NCBI RefSeq assembly: GCF_000730605.1
Contig: NZ_BBIS01000037.1
Span: 87,037 to 151,036, forward strand
Source: Pseudomonas monteilii NBRC 103158 = DSM 14164
Lineage (GTDB): Bacteria; Pseudomonadota; Gammaproteobacteria; Pseudomonadales; Pseudomonadaceae
Direction: 5' to 3'
Length of the DNA: 64,000 nucleotides
The position numbers and the translations under genes are program-made. Positions within the stretch are counted from its first letter, which is position 1; each line of letters starts with the position of its first letter. Under the pieces are notes generated by a model that saw only the letters and a program-made list of their open reading frames with translations, ran no database searches and had not been told where the DNA came from. This document shows, in pieces, positions 49,859 to 59,700 of this stretch.

Positions 49859-50374
49859 ATGGGATTCACCATTGCTCGCAAGCCCGAGCTGGACCTCCAC
49901 GGCCAACGCTGGGTGGAGTTCGCCCCGGGCGCCAAGATCCTGGTCGGCTCCGCCGCTGACCCGGTGTACCGATCGCACCGCGCGCTGATCAACCGACACC
50001 TGGCGGCAGTCGATTCCCAGGCCGGCGTCGGCACCAAGCAGTTCAGCGTTGCACAGATACCCCAGGCCGAGATCGAGGTCGACGACGAGCTCTACATGGA
50101 CCTGGTGGCGCACCACCTGATCAAGGATTGGCAGGGCGTCGACGTGGCCGAGCGTCCGGGCGAGCCGGCGCCGTACGCCCCGGAGCTCGGCAAGGCCCTG
50201 ATCGAGCAGATGCCGAGCGTCTACTTCTTGGCCCTGCGCACCGGCGTCGACATCGCCAACCGCGTCGAGGAGCGCATCAAGGAGTCGGTGGGAAAGCTCT
50301 CGCCGTCTACCGATGGGGCCGCGACTGGGCGGGCGAAGAGAACGAGAAAAAGCGCTGGAAACGTGAGCGCCTGA
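49859..50374 (+). CDS. Tail assembly chaperone (lambda G-like)
   Basis: A 171-residue protein (MGFTIARKPELDLHGQRW). GAGGAAGACC precedes ATG 49859. Near its end is GGGAAAG at 50290-50296, in the X XXY YYZ register, where -1 slippage yields the longer chaperone. The residues after the slip site in this frame (LSPSTDGAATGRAKRTRK) look like a default tail. Confidence 0.85.
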   Translation: MGFTIARKPELDLHGQRWVEFAPGAKILVGSAADPVYRSHRALINRHLAAVDSQAGVGTKQFSVAQIPQAEIEVDDELYMDLVAHHLIKDWQGVDVAERPGEPAPYAPELGKALIEQMPSVYFLALRTGVDIANRVEERIKESVGKLSPSTDGAATGRAKRTRKSAGNVSA

Positions 50375-50652
50375 ACAACGTAGCAAAGGTGCCGCCGGCC
50401 CCGGAGATTGACCCGGTCACTGACCAACTGCTCGACGCCTACAACGCGATCAGCAGGTCCCGGCAGTACGTCGGCATGATGGCCGCGCCGGCGCCGATCA
50501 CCGCAGGCATGGTGAGCGAGTACCTGGCCCGACACCCGACTGCCATCAATCGCGACGAGCTCGAGGTAGTGGTGTTCGCCCTGGATGAAGAATTCCGCGC
50601 CAACTGGGCGGAGCAGAACGGTAACGAAAAAGACGCGTCGGTCAGCGCCTGA
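49859..50652 (+). CDS. Frameshifted tail assembly chaperone (lambda GT-like)
   Basis: The -1 product: 146 codons to AAG at 50294-50296, then reading from 50296 in the -1 frame (ALAVYRWGRDWAGEENEKKRW to NGNEKDASVSA), total 264 residues. The downstream frame has no start of its own, and codon usage is good. In lambda the ratio of G to GT controls tail assembly around the tape measure. Confidence 0.88.
50290..50296 (+). other. Programmed -1 ribosomal frameshift site GGGAAAG
   Basis: The heptamer is identical to the lambda G-T slippery sequence. In frame it reads G GGA AAG; slipping one base back reads GGG AAA and enters the open frame to 50652. Confidence 0.88.
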
Positions 50653-50704
50653 TGGAGCCTCCGATCAAGACGGCACTAGCCAAAAATACAAAGGGTTAAG
50701 CCGA

Positions 50705-51010
50705 ATGAAGATCAGCCAGCACGAAATGACCGCTGTATTTGTCGCAGGCCGGCGCGAAGAGAGGTCGACGGAATGCTACCTGAGCTTTGTTGGCCGCACA
50801 GACCCACTGCTGTACCTGGATCTGTGGGCGAGCGGCGGGAAGCGGATAGGATTCGTTGAACTTCGCTATATGGCAGATGACTCGACTAACCCCCTAGCGA
50901 CTGCAGGAACGTACGAAGTAGCGGGCCTGCTGCCGGAAGGCTTTCCATGCCCAGGTCCAATAGTTTCTCTGTCAGGCGTTTTGTGGCCTCGGCGGGTAAT
51001 CCACGAATGA
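50705..51010 (+). CDS. Hypothetical protein overlapped by an inserted gene
   Basis: A 101-codon frame (MKISQHEMTAVFVAGRREER). The first 60 residues look genuine (FVGRTDPLLYLDLWASGGKR). The last 42 codons overlap the convergent gene at 50886 and have poor character, suggesting the original 3' end was replaced when the accessory gene was inserted. Confidence 0.5.
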   Translation: MKISQHEMTAVFVAGRREERSTECYLSFVGRTDPLLYLDLWASGGKRIGFVELRYMADDSTNPLATAGTYEVAGLLPEGFPCPGPIVSLSGVLWPRRVIHE

Positions 51011-51377
51011 CGGAGAGGATTGAGTTTTTCTCATCCTCGGCGAGATCTGATGCTGCGATCTTGGCTTCGATAAGCCCCTTGATGGTGTCCTCATGAAGCT
51101 TGATCGTTACAACGCCTAGTATGGCGCTGAGCCCGCCATCGTTTGCTAGAAAATCCATGCCGCGATGGTTGATCTTTGTCAGGTATGGTTCCGGTACTTG
51201 GCAGCCTATGTAGCTACTGAATTTCGCATCAACCAGTCCATGTTCGTATAGGTAATGAATGTTGGCAGTTGCCACGCTAGGCTCATGGAAGAGCGTGTGC
51301 ATATTGTCGGCCTGCATAGGGTAAATAGCTTCAAGCCTCCTGAGTATCTCCAGCTGCAGATCTCTATCGAGTTTCAT
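50886..51377 (-). CDS. Leftward accessory gene in the tail operon (163 aa)
   Basis: A 163-residue protein on the strand opposite to the late genes. N-terminal winged-helix-like part (QLEILRRLEAIYPMQADN, YLYEHGLVDAKF, NHRGMDFLANDGG) is followed by helices with Leu repeats (VTIKLHEDTIKGLIEAKI). AGGAGAGG precedes ATG 51377. Opposite orientation and composition mark it as a moron expressed in the lysogen; function unknown, possibly regulatory or defensive. Confidence 0.75.
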   Translation of the reverse strand: MKLDRDLQLEILRRLEAIYPMQADNMHTLFHEPSVATANIHYLYEHGLVDAKFSSYIGCQVPEPYLTKINHRGMDFLANDGGLSAILGVVTIKLHEDTIKGLIEAKIAASDLAEDEKNSILSVIRGLPAEATKRLTEKLLDLGMESLPAAGPLLRTFLQSLGG

Positions 51378-51515
51378 GTACCTCTCCTTGGTGATGACTT
51401 GATGGGGCAACGCTACTATGCCCAGGCCCAGCCCACGTACTGGATTTCCGTCCAGGGTGGATGGGTGGACAAGGGCAGGGTTGATTGTCGTATAGCGCCG
51501 ACGGCTGCCTCGTCG

Positions 51516-51530
51516 TGGTAGATTGCCCTC
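51516..51530 (+). promoter_or_regulatory. Shared upstream motif, copy 1
   Basis: TGGTAGATTGCCCTC precedes the accessory lipoprotein gene; the identical 15-mer at 52078-52092 precedes the zinc-ribbon membrane gene. TAGATT could be a -10 box. Confidence 0.6.
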
Positions 51531-51550
51531 TCATTTCAAGGAGGGGAACA

Positions 51551-51988
51551 GTGAAAAGACTGGTACTGATAGTGCTGGCCTGCATCACAGCAACCGGATG
51601 CGAGACAACTAGGGTTTCGCCTGATGCTGCATTCCAGGTTCCGGCAGGTGATGTTTACGCCTTCAGCCGCTCAACGGCCCCTGATGATGCAAGGATCGTT
51701 TTCACCCAAGACGCGGGCGCATTGAGTTGCTTTGGCGCAGGAATGCAAGTTTTCCTAAATGAGAAGCTTGCGGCCGAGACCAGCAGCGGGAAATCGGTGA
51801 CCCTCTACCATCTGCCAGGCCCTGTGCAGTTGAGCATCAAAAACAACATGGGGTGTGCAGGTGGCGACCTGCGAGGCCTACTACTGGATTTGAAGCCCGG
51901 TTACTCGTACCAGGTCCGAGGATATCGCGGTACATGGGATAAGGCGGAGCCACTGCTGACAACGCCTGCTCCATTCAAGTATCGCTAG
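51551..51988 (+). CDS. Accessory lipoprotein (145 aa, GTG start)
   Basis: A 145-residue lipoprotein-like protein. Signal KRLVLIVLACITATGC ends in a Cys at residue 18. The mature part has VPAGDVYAFSRS, a form seen in small secreted lipoproteins. GTG 51551 follows AAGGAGGGG. A terminator follows at 52016. It shares an upstream 15-bp motif with the next gene. Confidence 0.75.
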   Translation: MKRLVLIVLACITATGCETTRVSPDAAFQVPAGDVYAFSRSTAPDDARIVFTQDAGALSCFGAGMQVFLNEKLAAETSSGKSVTLYHLPGPVQLSIKNNMGCAGGDLRGLLLDLKPGYSYQVRGYRGTWDKAEPLLTTPAPFKYR

Positions 51989-52015
51989 ACTCCGGGCGGC
52001 TCATGGTAATGTAAG

Positions 52016-52042
52016 GGCACCTTCGGGTGCTCTTTTCTTTTT
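52016..52042 (+). terminator. Terminator after the accessory lipoprotein gene
   Basis: GCACC-ttcg-GGTGC followed by TCTTTTCTTTTT. Confidence 0.85.
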
Positions 52043-52077
52043 GTCGAATTACTCAGTTTGGTGATGGCGCCATGCGA

Positions 52078-52092
52078 TGGTAGATTGCCCTC
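52078..52092 (+). promoter_or_regulatory. Shared upstream motif, copy 2
   Basis: Same TGGTAGATTGCCCTC as at 51516. Here TTGGTG lies 17 bases upstream of TAGATT, a plausible promoter for the membrane protein gene. Confidence 0.6.
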
Positions 52093-52109
52093 ATCAACAA
52101 GGAGGGTTC

Positions 52110-52406
52110 ATGGAACTGTTCATCATCTGGCTGGCATTGGCCGGCGTGACTGCCTATTTCGCAAAGCAGAAGGGCAGAAATCCAGTGGGCTGGTTCATCA
52201 TTGGTTTTGTCTTCCCAGCTATCGGGCTTGTCGCTGTATGGCTGGCAAATCCGCTGGGGGTAGACGAGCAGAAGAGTATCGAGATCGCCAGGAAATTTGG
52301 TGTCTCCTCCCTTTATCGAAAGTGTCCATTCTGCGCCGAGGTTGTCCAAAGGGAAGCCATCAAGTGCAAACACTGCCAGTCTGACCTAGAGCTGGTCAAA
52401 GAATGA
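52110..52406 (+). CDS. Accessory membrane protein with zinc ribbon (98 aa)
   Basis: A 98-residue protein with two transmembrane helices (LFIIWLALAGVTAYFA, GWFIIGFVFPAIGLVAVWLA) and a C-terminal zinc ribbon CPFCAEVVQREAIKCKHC. AAGGAGGG precedes ATG 52110. It has its own upstream motif and terminator, so it is likely an independently expressed lysogenic gene, possibly for superinfection exclusion. Confidence 0.78.
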   Translation: MELFIIWLALAGVTAYFAKQKGRNPVGWFIIGFVFPAIGLVAVWLANPLGVDEQKSIEIARKFGVSSLYRKCPFCAEVVQREAIKCKHCQSDLELVKE

Positions 52407-52426
52407 CCTGAGACCAAACGAAGATA

Positions 52427-52451
52427 AGCCCGCCATGCGCGGGTTTTTTTA
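52427..52451 (+). terminator. Terminator before the tape measure gene
   Basis: GCCCGC-catgc-GCGGGTTTTTTT. It ends the accessory gene transcript and lies 17 bases before the tape measure start. Confidence 0.85.
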
Positions 52452-52467
52452 TGCCTGGAGATATTGC

Positions 52468-55125
52468 ATGGCTCAAGAATCGCGCCTTGCCGTAACCATT
52501 GACTCACGCGGCGCGCAGCGTGACGCAGCCTCTATGAGGAAAGAGCTTGAGTCTCTTGAGTCATCTGGTAATCGTGTAGCGTCGGCAATGGACAAGTCTG
52601 GAGCATCTATCGAAGGGGCCGGGCGGCGTTCTGATGCGAGCTCAAGAAGGGTTGGTGGCCTGGCTGCCGAAACCGATAAGCTACTTGGTGTCGTGGGAGG
52701 ACTGGCCGCGCCATTTGCGGCGGCCTTCAGCGTTTCGAAGATCGCGCAGTATTCGGAGCAGTACACCAATCTGACAAACCGCCTGAGGCTTGTTACCGAA
52801 GGAACTGAGCAATTAGCGTTTGCTCAGGATTCTGTGTACAGGGTTGCTCAGAACTCTAGGCAGTCGCTCCAAAGTACCGCTGAGGTGTATCAGCGGGTGG
52901 CCCAGAATGCGAGGCAGCTTGGGCTGAGTTTTGCTGACGTGGAGAGCGTCACCGAGACAGTATCGAAGACCGTTGCACTGAGTGGCGCCAGTGCCCAGGC
53001 GGCTGAGGCCTCCATGGTCCAGTTTGGTCAGGCTCTCGCCTCTGGCACCCTTCGCGGTGATGAGCTCAACAGCATAATGGAGCAGACACCGGCGCTCGCT
53101 CAGGCGATTGCGCGCGGTCTCGGCGTCTCTATTGGGCAACTGCGCACCATGGGGTCTGAGGGGAAGCTCACGTCTGAGGCAGTCGTTAAGGCGCTGCAGA
53201 GCCAGAAAGACAAGGTGGACGAGCTCAGCGGCAGCCTTCAGGTCACGGTCAGTCAATCGATAACTGCATTCAACAACTCGCTGGTGACAACAGTCGGGAA
53301 GCTTGATGATGCTACTGGTGCCAGCGCCCGGTTGGCTCGTGGCATTGTATCCATGGCAGAGGCTATGGATAGGTTCAACTCCGGTGAGTTCCTGGATTTC
53401 TTCCGGGACGACAAGCAGACAGTGGCCGGGCTGAACAATGAGCTCAGCGTCACTCTCGCTGGAATTCGAGACCTGCAGAATGCGAGGTCAAAGCTGTCAT
53501 CTACCGACTCGAGTGATACGGTTTTCTTCAAGTTCAAATTCTACAGCCGCGAGGAACTGGACAAGGAAATTGCCGGGCTGGAGAGCCGAGCCGCCTCTGT
53601 CAGGGCAGTAGTTGCGCAGATGCAGAAGACTGCAGCGCAGCCATCTCTCCAGACACCGAAAGGGGATGATCCAGGTAAGAAGGTGAATGCTGAGTACGAG
53701 AAACTTTTAGCCAACCTGAAAAAACAGGCTGCACTTGAGGGCGAAAACACTGAAGCCGCAAAGGTGCGGTATGCAATTGAGGCTGGAGAGCTTGGGAAGC
53801 TGCTTCCTGAGCAAGAAAAGCTACTTCTGAAATACGCCCAAGAAAAGGATGCAAAGGCGGCAGCGGAGAAAGCGTCCAAGAAAGCAGCTGCGGAGGCAGC
53901 CAAGGCTCAAGCTGCGACCGGCAATGGGCTATCAGAATCGCTCAACACCTTCTCCCGCCTGTACGCTCAGTACGACCCAGCATCCCAGGCCGCCCGCGCC
54001 CTGACCAAGGAACAGCAGCAGCTGGACCTAGCCTTCAAGAAGGGCAAGATCAGCCAGGAGGAGTACGGCAAGGCGCTGGCGCAGGCCTCGACGAACTATG
54101 CCGCTGCGATCAAGGGCGCCCAGGGCCTGACCCAGGCCGAGCAGTACCGGGCGCAGATGGAGCGGCAGCTGGCCACCCAGCGCATGGAGTACGCTGCGCA
54201 GGCCGATGCCGTGGGCATGGGCCAAAAGGACGCCACGCGCATGCAGGAGCGCCTGCGGATCGAGCAGGACACCAACAACCGCATCCTGCAACTGCAGACC
54301 GAGCTGGCCAATGCCCAGGGCGAGAAGCAGCGGCAGGACTTGCAGGCGCAGATCGACATCGAGCGCGAGTTTCTCCAGAAGAGAGTCGCTGCCCAGCGCG
54401 AAGGATGGGCGCAGATCGATCAGGCCCAGGCCGACTGGAGCAACGGCGCCCGCGGTGCCTTCCAGGACTACATGGACAGTGCCCGGGACGTGGCGGGGCA
54501 GACTCGCAACCTGTTCAGCAACGCCTTCGGCAACATGGAAGACGCCGTGGTCAATTTCGTGAACACCGGCAAGCTTTCCTTCAAGGATTTCGCTGACCAG
54601 GTCGTCGCAGATCTCATCCGTATTCAGGTGCGGCAGGCTGCGGCAGGCTTCCTGGGTTCGGCATTTGGCTTCCTCACTGGCGGAAGTCAGGCGCTGGGGC
54701 AGGGCACTATGACTGGCTTCAGCGAGCCGCTCAAGCAGCTTTCCACTGGCGGCTACACCGGAGACGGCGGCAAGTTCGAGCCGAAGGGTGTCGTGCACGG
54801 CGGGGAGTACGTGGTTCGCAAGGAGGTCGTCAGCCAGCCCGGTATGCGCGACCACCTCGACCGGCTCAACAGGAAGGGGTATGCCAGTGGCGGATACGTT
54901 GAGCCCGCTGGAGCTCCAGCGCAGGGCTATACGCCTGCGCCATCAGCAGTCGCCAGCCTTCCTCCGATTGTCCAGCACATCACCGTTCAAGGAACCGCCG
55001 ACGACGCCACCCTGGCCCGCATCCAGCAGGCCGCCCAGAAAGGTGCGCAGGATGGCTACAACATGGTCCTGCGCGACCTGAAGACCAACGGCCCGGCCCG
55101 TCAGCTCATCGCCCGCAACCGATAG
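52468..55125 (+). CDS. Tail tape measure protein
   Basis: An 885-residue protein that sets tail length. The N-terminal half contains the tape-measure domain (YSEQYTNLTNRLRLVTEGTEQL, QTPALAQAIARGLGVSIGQLR). Then long Ala/Lys/Glu helices, the lambda-type C-terminal segment (MDSARDVAGQTRNLFSNAFGNMED, FKDFADQVVADLIRIQ) and a GG-rich loop (GGYTGDGGKFEPKGVVHGGEYV). CTGGAG precedes ATG 52468. The first half is visibly lower in GC than the second, indicating a mosaic joint near 53940. Confidence 0.92.
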   Translation: MAQESRLAVTIDSRGAQRDAASMRKELESLESSGNRVASAMDKSGASIEGAGRRSDASSRRVGGLAAETDKLLGVVGGLAAPFAAAFSVSKIAQYSEQYTNLTNRLRLVTEGTEQLAFAQDSVYRVAQNSRQSLQSTAEVYQRVAQNARQLGLSFADVESVTETVSKTVALSGASAQAAEASMVQFGQALASGTLRGDELNSIMEQTPALAQAIARGLGVSIGQLRTMGSEGKLTSEAVVKALQSQKDKVDELSGSLQVTVSQSITAFNNSLVTTVGKLDDATGASARLARGIVSMAEAMDRFNSGEFLDFFRDDKQTVAGLNNELSVTLAGIRDLQNARSKLSSTDSSDTVFFKFKFYSREELDKEIAGLESRAASVRAVVAQMQKTAAQPSLQTPKGDDPGKKVNAEYEKLLANLKKQAALEGENTEAAKVRYAIEAGELGKLLPEQEKLLLKYAQEKDAKAAAEKASKKAAAEAAKAQAATGNGLSESLNTFSRLYAQYDPASQAARALTKEQQQLDLAFKKGKISQEEYGKALAQASTNYAAAIKGAQGLTQAEQYRAQMERQLATQRMEYAAQADAVGMGQKDATRMQERLRIEQDTNNRILQLQTELANAQGEKQRQDLQAQIDIEREFLQKRVAAQREGWAQIDQAQADWSNGARGAFQDYMDSARDVAGQTRNLFSNAFGNMEDAVVNFVNTGKLSFKDFADQVVADLIRIQVRQAAAGFLGSAFGFLTGGSQALGQGTMTGFSEPLKQLSTGGYTGDGGKFEPKGVVHGGEYVVRKEVVSQPGMRDHLDRLNRKGYASGGYVEPAGAPAQGYTPAPSAVASLPPIVQHITVQGTADDATLARIQQAAQKGAQDGYNMVLRDLKTNGPARQLIARNR

Positions 55126-55140
55126 ATCAAGGAGCACTGC

Positions 55141-55725
55141 ATGGCTCTCGCATGGCCCGCATCGCTGCCCGTGTCTGAAATGACGTGGGGCATAGTCAAC
55201 AACAGCCGGGCATTCACCTCGACGCTGTCCAACGCTCAGCAGATCGTCGGCCAGCCAGGGGCGTACTGGCAGTGCACCTTAACCTTCGGGTTGCTCACCC
55301 GGGCGCAGGAGCGTCAGCTTTCGGCGTTCCTGGGGGATCTGGACGGGATGTTCGGCACTTTCAACTTGCCAGCGCTGACGCGGCGGCGCACCGATAGCGT
55401 CGGCAGCCTCAGCGTGGTCACCGGTACGGCTCAATCTCGATCTATGCAAGTTGCCGGCGCTACACCTGGTTCGCATGTGTTTGCCCCGGGGGATTACCTC
55501 ACGGTTGCTGGTGAAATGTTCGAAGTGGTGCGCCCGGTCACCGCCACCGCCCAAGGCCAGGCGGTCGTCCCGCTCAACAAGCGGATCAGGCGCACGCTGA
55601 CGCCCGGGGCGGCGATCGAGTACCTCAATCCCTACTCCGAAATGCGGATGACCCAGGACACCTGGGCGATGACCGTGCGCCCGGTCGTTTCCAGCGGCAG
55701 CTATCAGTTCAGGGAGGCTTTCTGA
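55141..55725 (+). CDS. Minor/distal tail protein
   Basis: A 194-residue protein (MALAWPASLPVSEMTWGI), beta-rich, with TRAQERQLSAFLGDLDGMFGTFNLP. It follows the tape measure gene and overlaps the next, the position of lambda gpM-like distal proteins. Confidence 0.75.
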   Translation: MALAWPASLPVSEMTWGIVNNSRAFTSTLSNAQQIVGQPGAYWQCTLTFGLLTRAQERQLSAFLGDLDGMFGTFNLPALTRRRTDSVGSLSVVTGTAQSRSMQVAGATPGSHVFAPGDYLTVAGEMFEVVRPVTATAQGQAVVPLNKRIRRTLTPGAAIEYLNPYSEMRMTQDTWAMTVRPVVSSGSYQFREAF

Positions 55726-56327
55726 TGCCCTCGACATTCCCCTTCAGCCAAAGCGTGGTCGATATCATTGCCACTGGACGATTCATGACTGTCTACGCCT
55801 GCCAGCTCGACTTCGAGGATGGCCCGGTCTACGCGCATACCGGCACCGGTGACCTGGTGATCGACGGCATCACCTACCTCGGGGTAGGGCAGTTCGGCGA
55901 GGTCGGGCAGTCGCAGGAAAGCGACAACTCGAACTCGCCCATGTCCGTCGACCTGGCCCTGACCGGCCTGGACAGCTACATCATCACTGAGACCAACATC
56001 CGCGGCTGTCGTGGGCGGTCCGGCAAGCTCCTGTTCGTGGTGTATGACGAGCAGGGCAACTACGCCGCCGACATCCTGTTCTCTGGCCGCATGGACGCTG
56101 CCACCTTCTCCTACGCCGGCAATGGCGAGGACGGCAACAAGATCACCGTGCCGATCGTGGACCGAATGGCTGAGTGGAGCCGCACCGGTACCGAGCGCTT
56201 CACCGACGAAAACCACCGCGCCAGGCACCAGGGCGATCGGTTCTTCTATGCCGTCGCCCAAATGTCCGAGTGGCCCATCTACTGGGGCTCTAAGAAGGAC
56301 GCCCCGACGTTCACCTACGAGAAATAG
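55725..56327 (+). CDS. Minor tail protein (DUF2163-like)
   Basis: A 200-residue protein with VYACQLDFEDGPVYAHTGTGDL and SVDLALTGLDSYIIT, similar to the lambda gpL/DUF2163 group of tail-tip proteins. Shares one base with its predecessor. Confidence 0.75.
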   Translation: MPSTFPFSQSVVDIIATGRFMTVYACQLDFEDGPVYAHTGTGDLVIDGITYLGVGQFGEVGQSQESDNSNSPMSVDLALTGLDSYIITETNIRGCRGRSGKLLFVVYDEQGNYAADILFSGRMDAATFSYAGNGEDGNKITVPIVDRMAEWSRTGTERFTDENHRARHQGDRFFYAVAQMSEWPIYWGSKKDAPTFTYEK

Positions 56328-56329
56328 GC

Positions 56330-56728
56330 ATGCGCTACCGAGACTGGACAACACGCCTCAGCGAAGTGATCAAGGCCGCCCTAGAGCGGCCTTTTTCATG
56401 GGGCGAATTTGACTGCTGCCTGTTCGCTGCTGATTGCGCGGTGGCGGTGTGCGGCACCGATCCGGCCGTGGCCTATCGCGGCACCTACAAGACCGAGGCG
56501 GGCGCCAAGCGGGCGCTGAAGAAGCGGCACGGCAGTCTTGAGGCGGCCTGGGATGCCTGCTTCACCCGGGTGACCCCGGCGTACATCCAGCGCGGTGACG
56601 TCGCGATGTACGAGGCGCCCGGCGGCAAGTCCATGGCGGTCTTCTGGGCCAATGAATTCTGGGCGACCACTGACGACGGGGTGGCCCGCGTGGTTTGTGA
56701 CCCGCTTGCTGTGTGGAGAGTTGAATAA
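56330..56728 (+). CDS. DUF6950/NlpC-P60-like tail protein
   Basis: A 132-residue protein whose SWGEFDCCLFAADCAV segment has the Asp-Cys arrangement of NlpC/P60-like peptidases, with a later VTPAYIQRGDVAMYEAP. In siphophage tails this gene (lambda K-like place) may cut peptidoglycan during DNA entry. Overlaps the tip gene by one base. Confidence 0.72.
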   Translation: MRYRDWTTRLSEVIKAALERPFSWGEFDCCLFAADCAVAVCGTDPAVAYRGTYKTEAGAKRALKKRHGSLEAAWDACFTRVTPAYIQRGDVAMYEAPGGKSMAVFWANEFWATTDDGVARVVCDPLAVWRVE

Positions 56729-59700
56729 TGTCTGGTGGCGTAAAGAAGCTCGCTCAGGTCGTGGTCGGTGCTGTCGTAGGCTTTGCGCAGGGCGGCCCAT
56801 GGGGCGCAGTTGCGGGCGCAGCGCTGGCTTTCTACGCCGCCGAGCAGCAAGAAAAGCTCAACACTAAGTCACCTTTGCGTGACAGCGAGCCGTCAGCGCA
56901 GACCGTCCGCTCGTCCAAAGCCCCAGCCAGGTTCATACTCGGCCGCGTGAGCACCGGCGGCGTTCTGGTGTGGGCTCAGGAGCAGGCCGGCGACCAAACC
57001 GATGGCGAATGGCTGCACCTGGTCTACGTGTTGTGTGAAGGCGCTGTCGATGGCCTAGAGAATATCTACTTGGGTGAGGAAGATATCGCCGCCTACGGCG
57101 AGCACGCTTCCTACGAGCTGGTGGTCAATCCTACCGCGGTCAACGCCTTCCTAAAGGCCAACTGTCCGGACTGGAAGGATGAGCAGATCGGCCGCGGCCT
57201 GTCGTTCGTGCGCCTGTCGCTACGCTACAGCGCCGAGAAGTTCCCGTCCGGCATCCCCGACGCGCGTTTCATCGTGCGCGGGCGCAACGACATCTACGAC
57301 CCGCGCACTGGGGCATCCAGCTATAGCGAGAACACCGCGCTGCAGATCCTTTGGTTCCTTCGCAACCGGTGTGGTGTGCCGGATGATGAGATTGTCTTCG
57401 AGACCTTCGCCAGCGGAGCGAACGTATGCGACGAATCCGTCGGCAATCCCGACGGCACGACCAGCCCACGCTACCGCAGCAGCTGCGTCATCGGCGCTGA
57501 CGAGCAGCGCACCAACGTATTGCAGAAGCTGGAGGCAGCGTGTGGTGGGAAGGCCATTCGTGTGGGCGGTCGCTGGATGTTCCAGGCGGGGGCCTACTAC
57601 GGGCCTTATGACTTCGAGATCACCGAAGACATGGTGATTGGCACTATCACCGGAAGTACCGAGCCGACCAACGACGCAGCGATCAACACAGTGCGCGGCA
57701 CGTTCATTGATCCGTCTCAGTCGTGGACCGAGACTGACTACCCCGAGGTCAGCATCGCCGACTGGGTAGTAGCAGATGGCGGGGAGGCGGCTGAGACCCT
57801 TACGTTCTCCTACGTCAGCAATGCCTACCAGGCGCAGCGCCTGGCCAACATCGAGCTGCGCAAGCGCCGCGCGGGCGGCACCATCAACGTGCCGATGAAC
57901 TTCCTTGGCTACAACTGCCGTCCTGGCCGCGCAGTGCGTGTGAACTTGCCGTCGCTGAATATACTTGGCGAGTTCATCGTCACCAACTGGAGCATGGGGA
58001 GCAGCGAAGGGTGCACGGCATCGCTGCAGCAGTACGATGCAGCGCAGTTTGATGATGCTGTCGGCCAGCCCTACAACCCAATCGGCTTCATCAGCCTGCC
58101 AGCCGGGGGCTTGGGCAGCCCGACCGGGCTCGCCTGGGCTACGGACGAATCGGCAGAGGTTGTCCAGGGCACTCTGAGCTGGGTGCAGCCGATTGGCATC
58201 GTCACTTCGTACGCAGTGACTGTGCGCCAAGGCGCAAATGCGGTGCAGGCGCAGCAGGTTCCGGCTACCACCCTACAGCTGCCGCTCTCCGGCCTGCCGT
58301 CTGGCAACTACACCATGAGCGTTGCCGCCCTGGGACCGCTGACCCGGTCCGGCGAGACCAGCATCACCGTGAGCATCGGCGGTCCCCCGATCCCTGAGTC
58401 GTGCGTGGTTCAGGCGACCATCGACACCATCACACTGATCCCGGGCAACACGCTGCACGGCCTCAACGGCGGGACCTACGAGTATTTCTTCTCGACCAAC
58501 CCGCAGACCGCCGAGGGCGAGTACCTCGGTCAGGGCCTGTCCTTGACCCATACCGGGCTGGCATTCGCCACCAACTACGCCTATTTCATCCGCTCGAAGA
58601 ATGCCTATGGGGTGAGCGCGTTCCTGAAGGTGGTGGCTTCCACGTCGTCCGACATGAGCAACATGCTTGGCGCTCTTAAGGACAAGATCGAATCCGGGCA
58701 GCTCGCGCCTGTGCTGCGCCAGGAGATTTCGTTGATCTCCGGCCCGCCAACTCAGGCCGGATCGGTTGCCCAGCGCGTAGCTGCTGAGGCGACTGCCCGT
58801 GCCCAAGCCATCGCCGCCGAAACGCAAGCGCGAACCAAGGCCATAAGCGACGAGGCTGCGGCCCGTGCACAGGGCTTGCTGTCCGAAGCCCAGGCTCGCG
58901 GGGCGGCGATCACCAGTGAGGCGCAGGCCCGCCAGTCGGCGGACGATTCGCTAAGCCAGAAGATCGACACCGTCACGGCTTCGGCCGGTAACAATGCGGC
59001 GGCGATCCAAGCAGAGGCGACCGCCCGGGCCAATGCTGACTCGGCACTGGGCCAGCGCATTGATACTGTGGCGACCAGCACGGCCGCGAACACCGCAGCG
59101 ATCGGCAACGAGACTACGGCGCGGACCAACGCAGACACTGCACTGGCCGCACAGATTGCTACGCTGCGTGCCGAGTCTGGCGGGTTCGATTCCGCGCTCA
59201 ACTATGGCTTTGCCTCGACTGTTGAGGGATGGACCGGTACGCGCTGTATGCTGGCAATCGAGAACGGCCGGCTCATCGTTACCAATAACGGGACCGGTGC
59301 GGCGTATCTGGGCTCTCCGGTGGTGTCACTCAAAGGGCGTGATCATGACCGAATCCGTTGCCGTATCACACGGCGTGCGGGTTCGGGGTGGAATGGCCAG
59401 GTCACCTACGTTACCGCCAACCATGCTTCATCGACGTCCTACCGCAAAGTGATCCCGGATCCCGGCTTGGCGGTTGGCCAGACCGTGGTGCTTGAATGGG
59501 ACATGTCGCAGCTCACCAATGGCGGCAGCGACTGGACGGATAGCACGGTCACCAGGTTCTACCTGTGGATCAGCTCCGGCACGACCGATGTGTTCGAGAT
59601 CGACTGGATTGCCGTCGGCCAGATCGCGCCGTCGGCATCGGTGGCGTCGGTGGTGGACGAGCGCACTGCCCGGATCAGTGGTGATGAGGCGAACGCAGCG

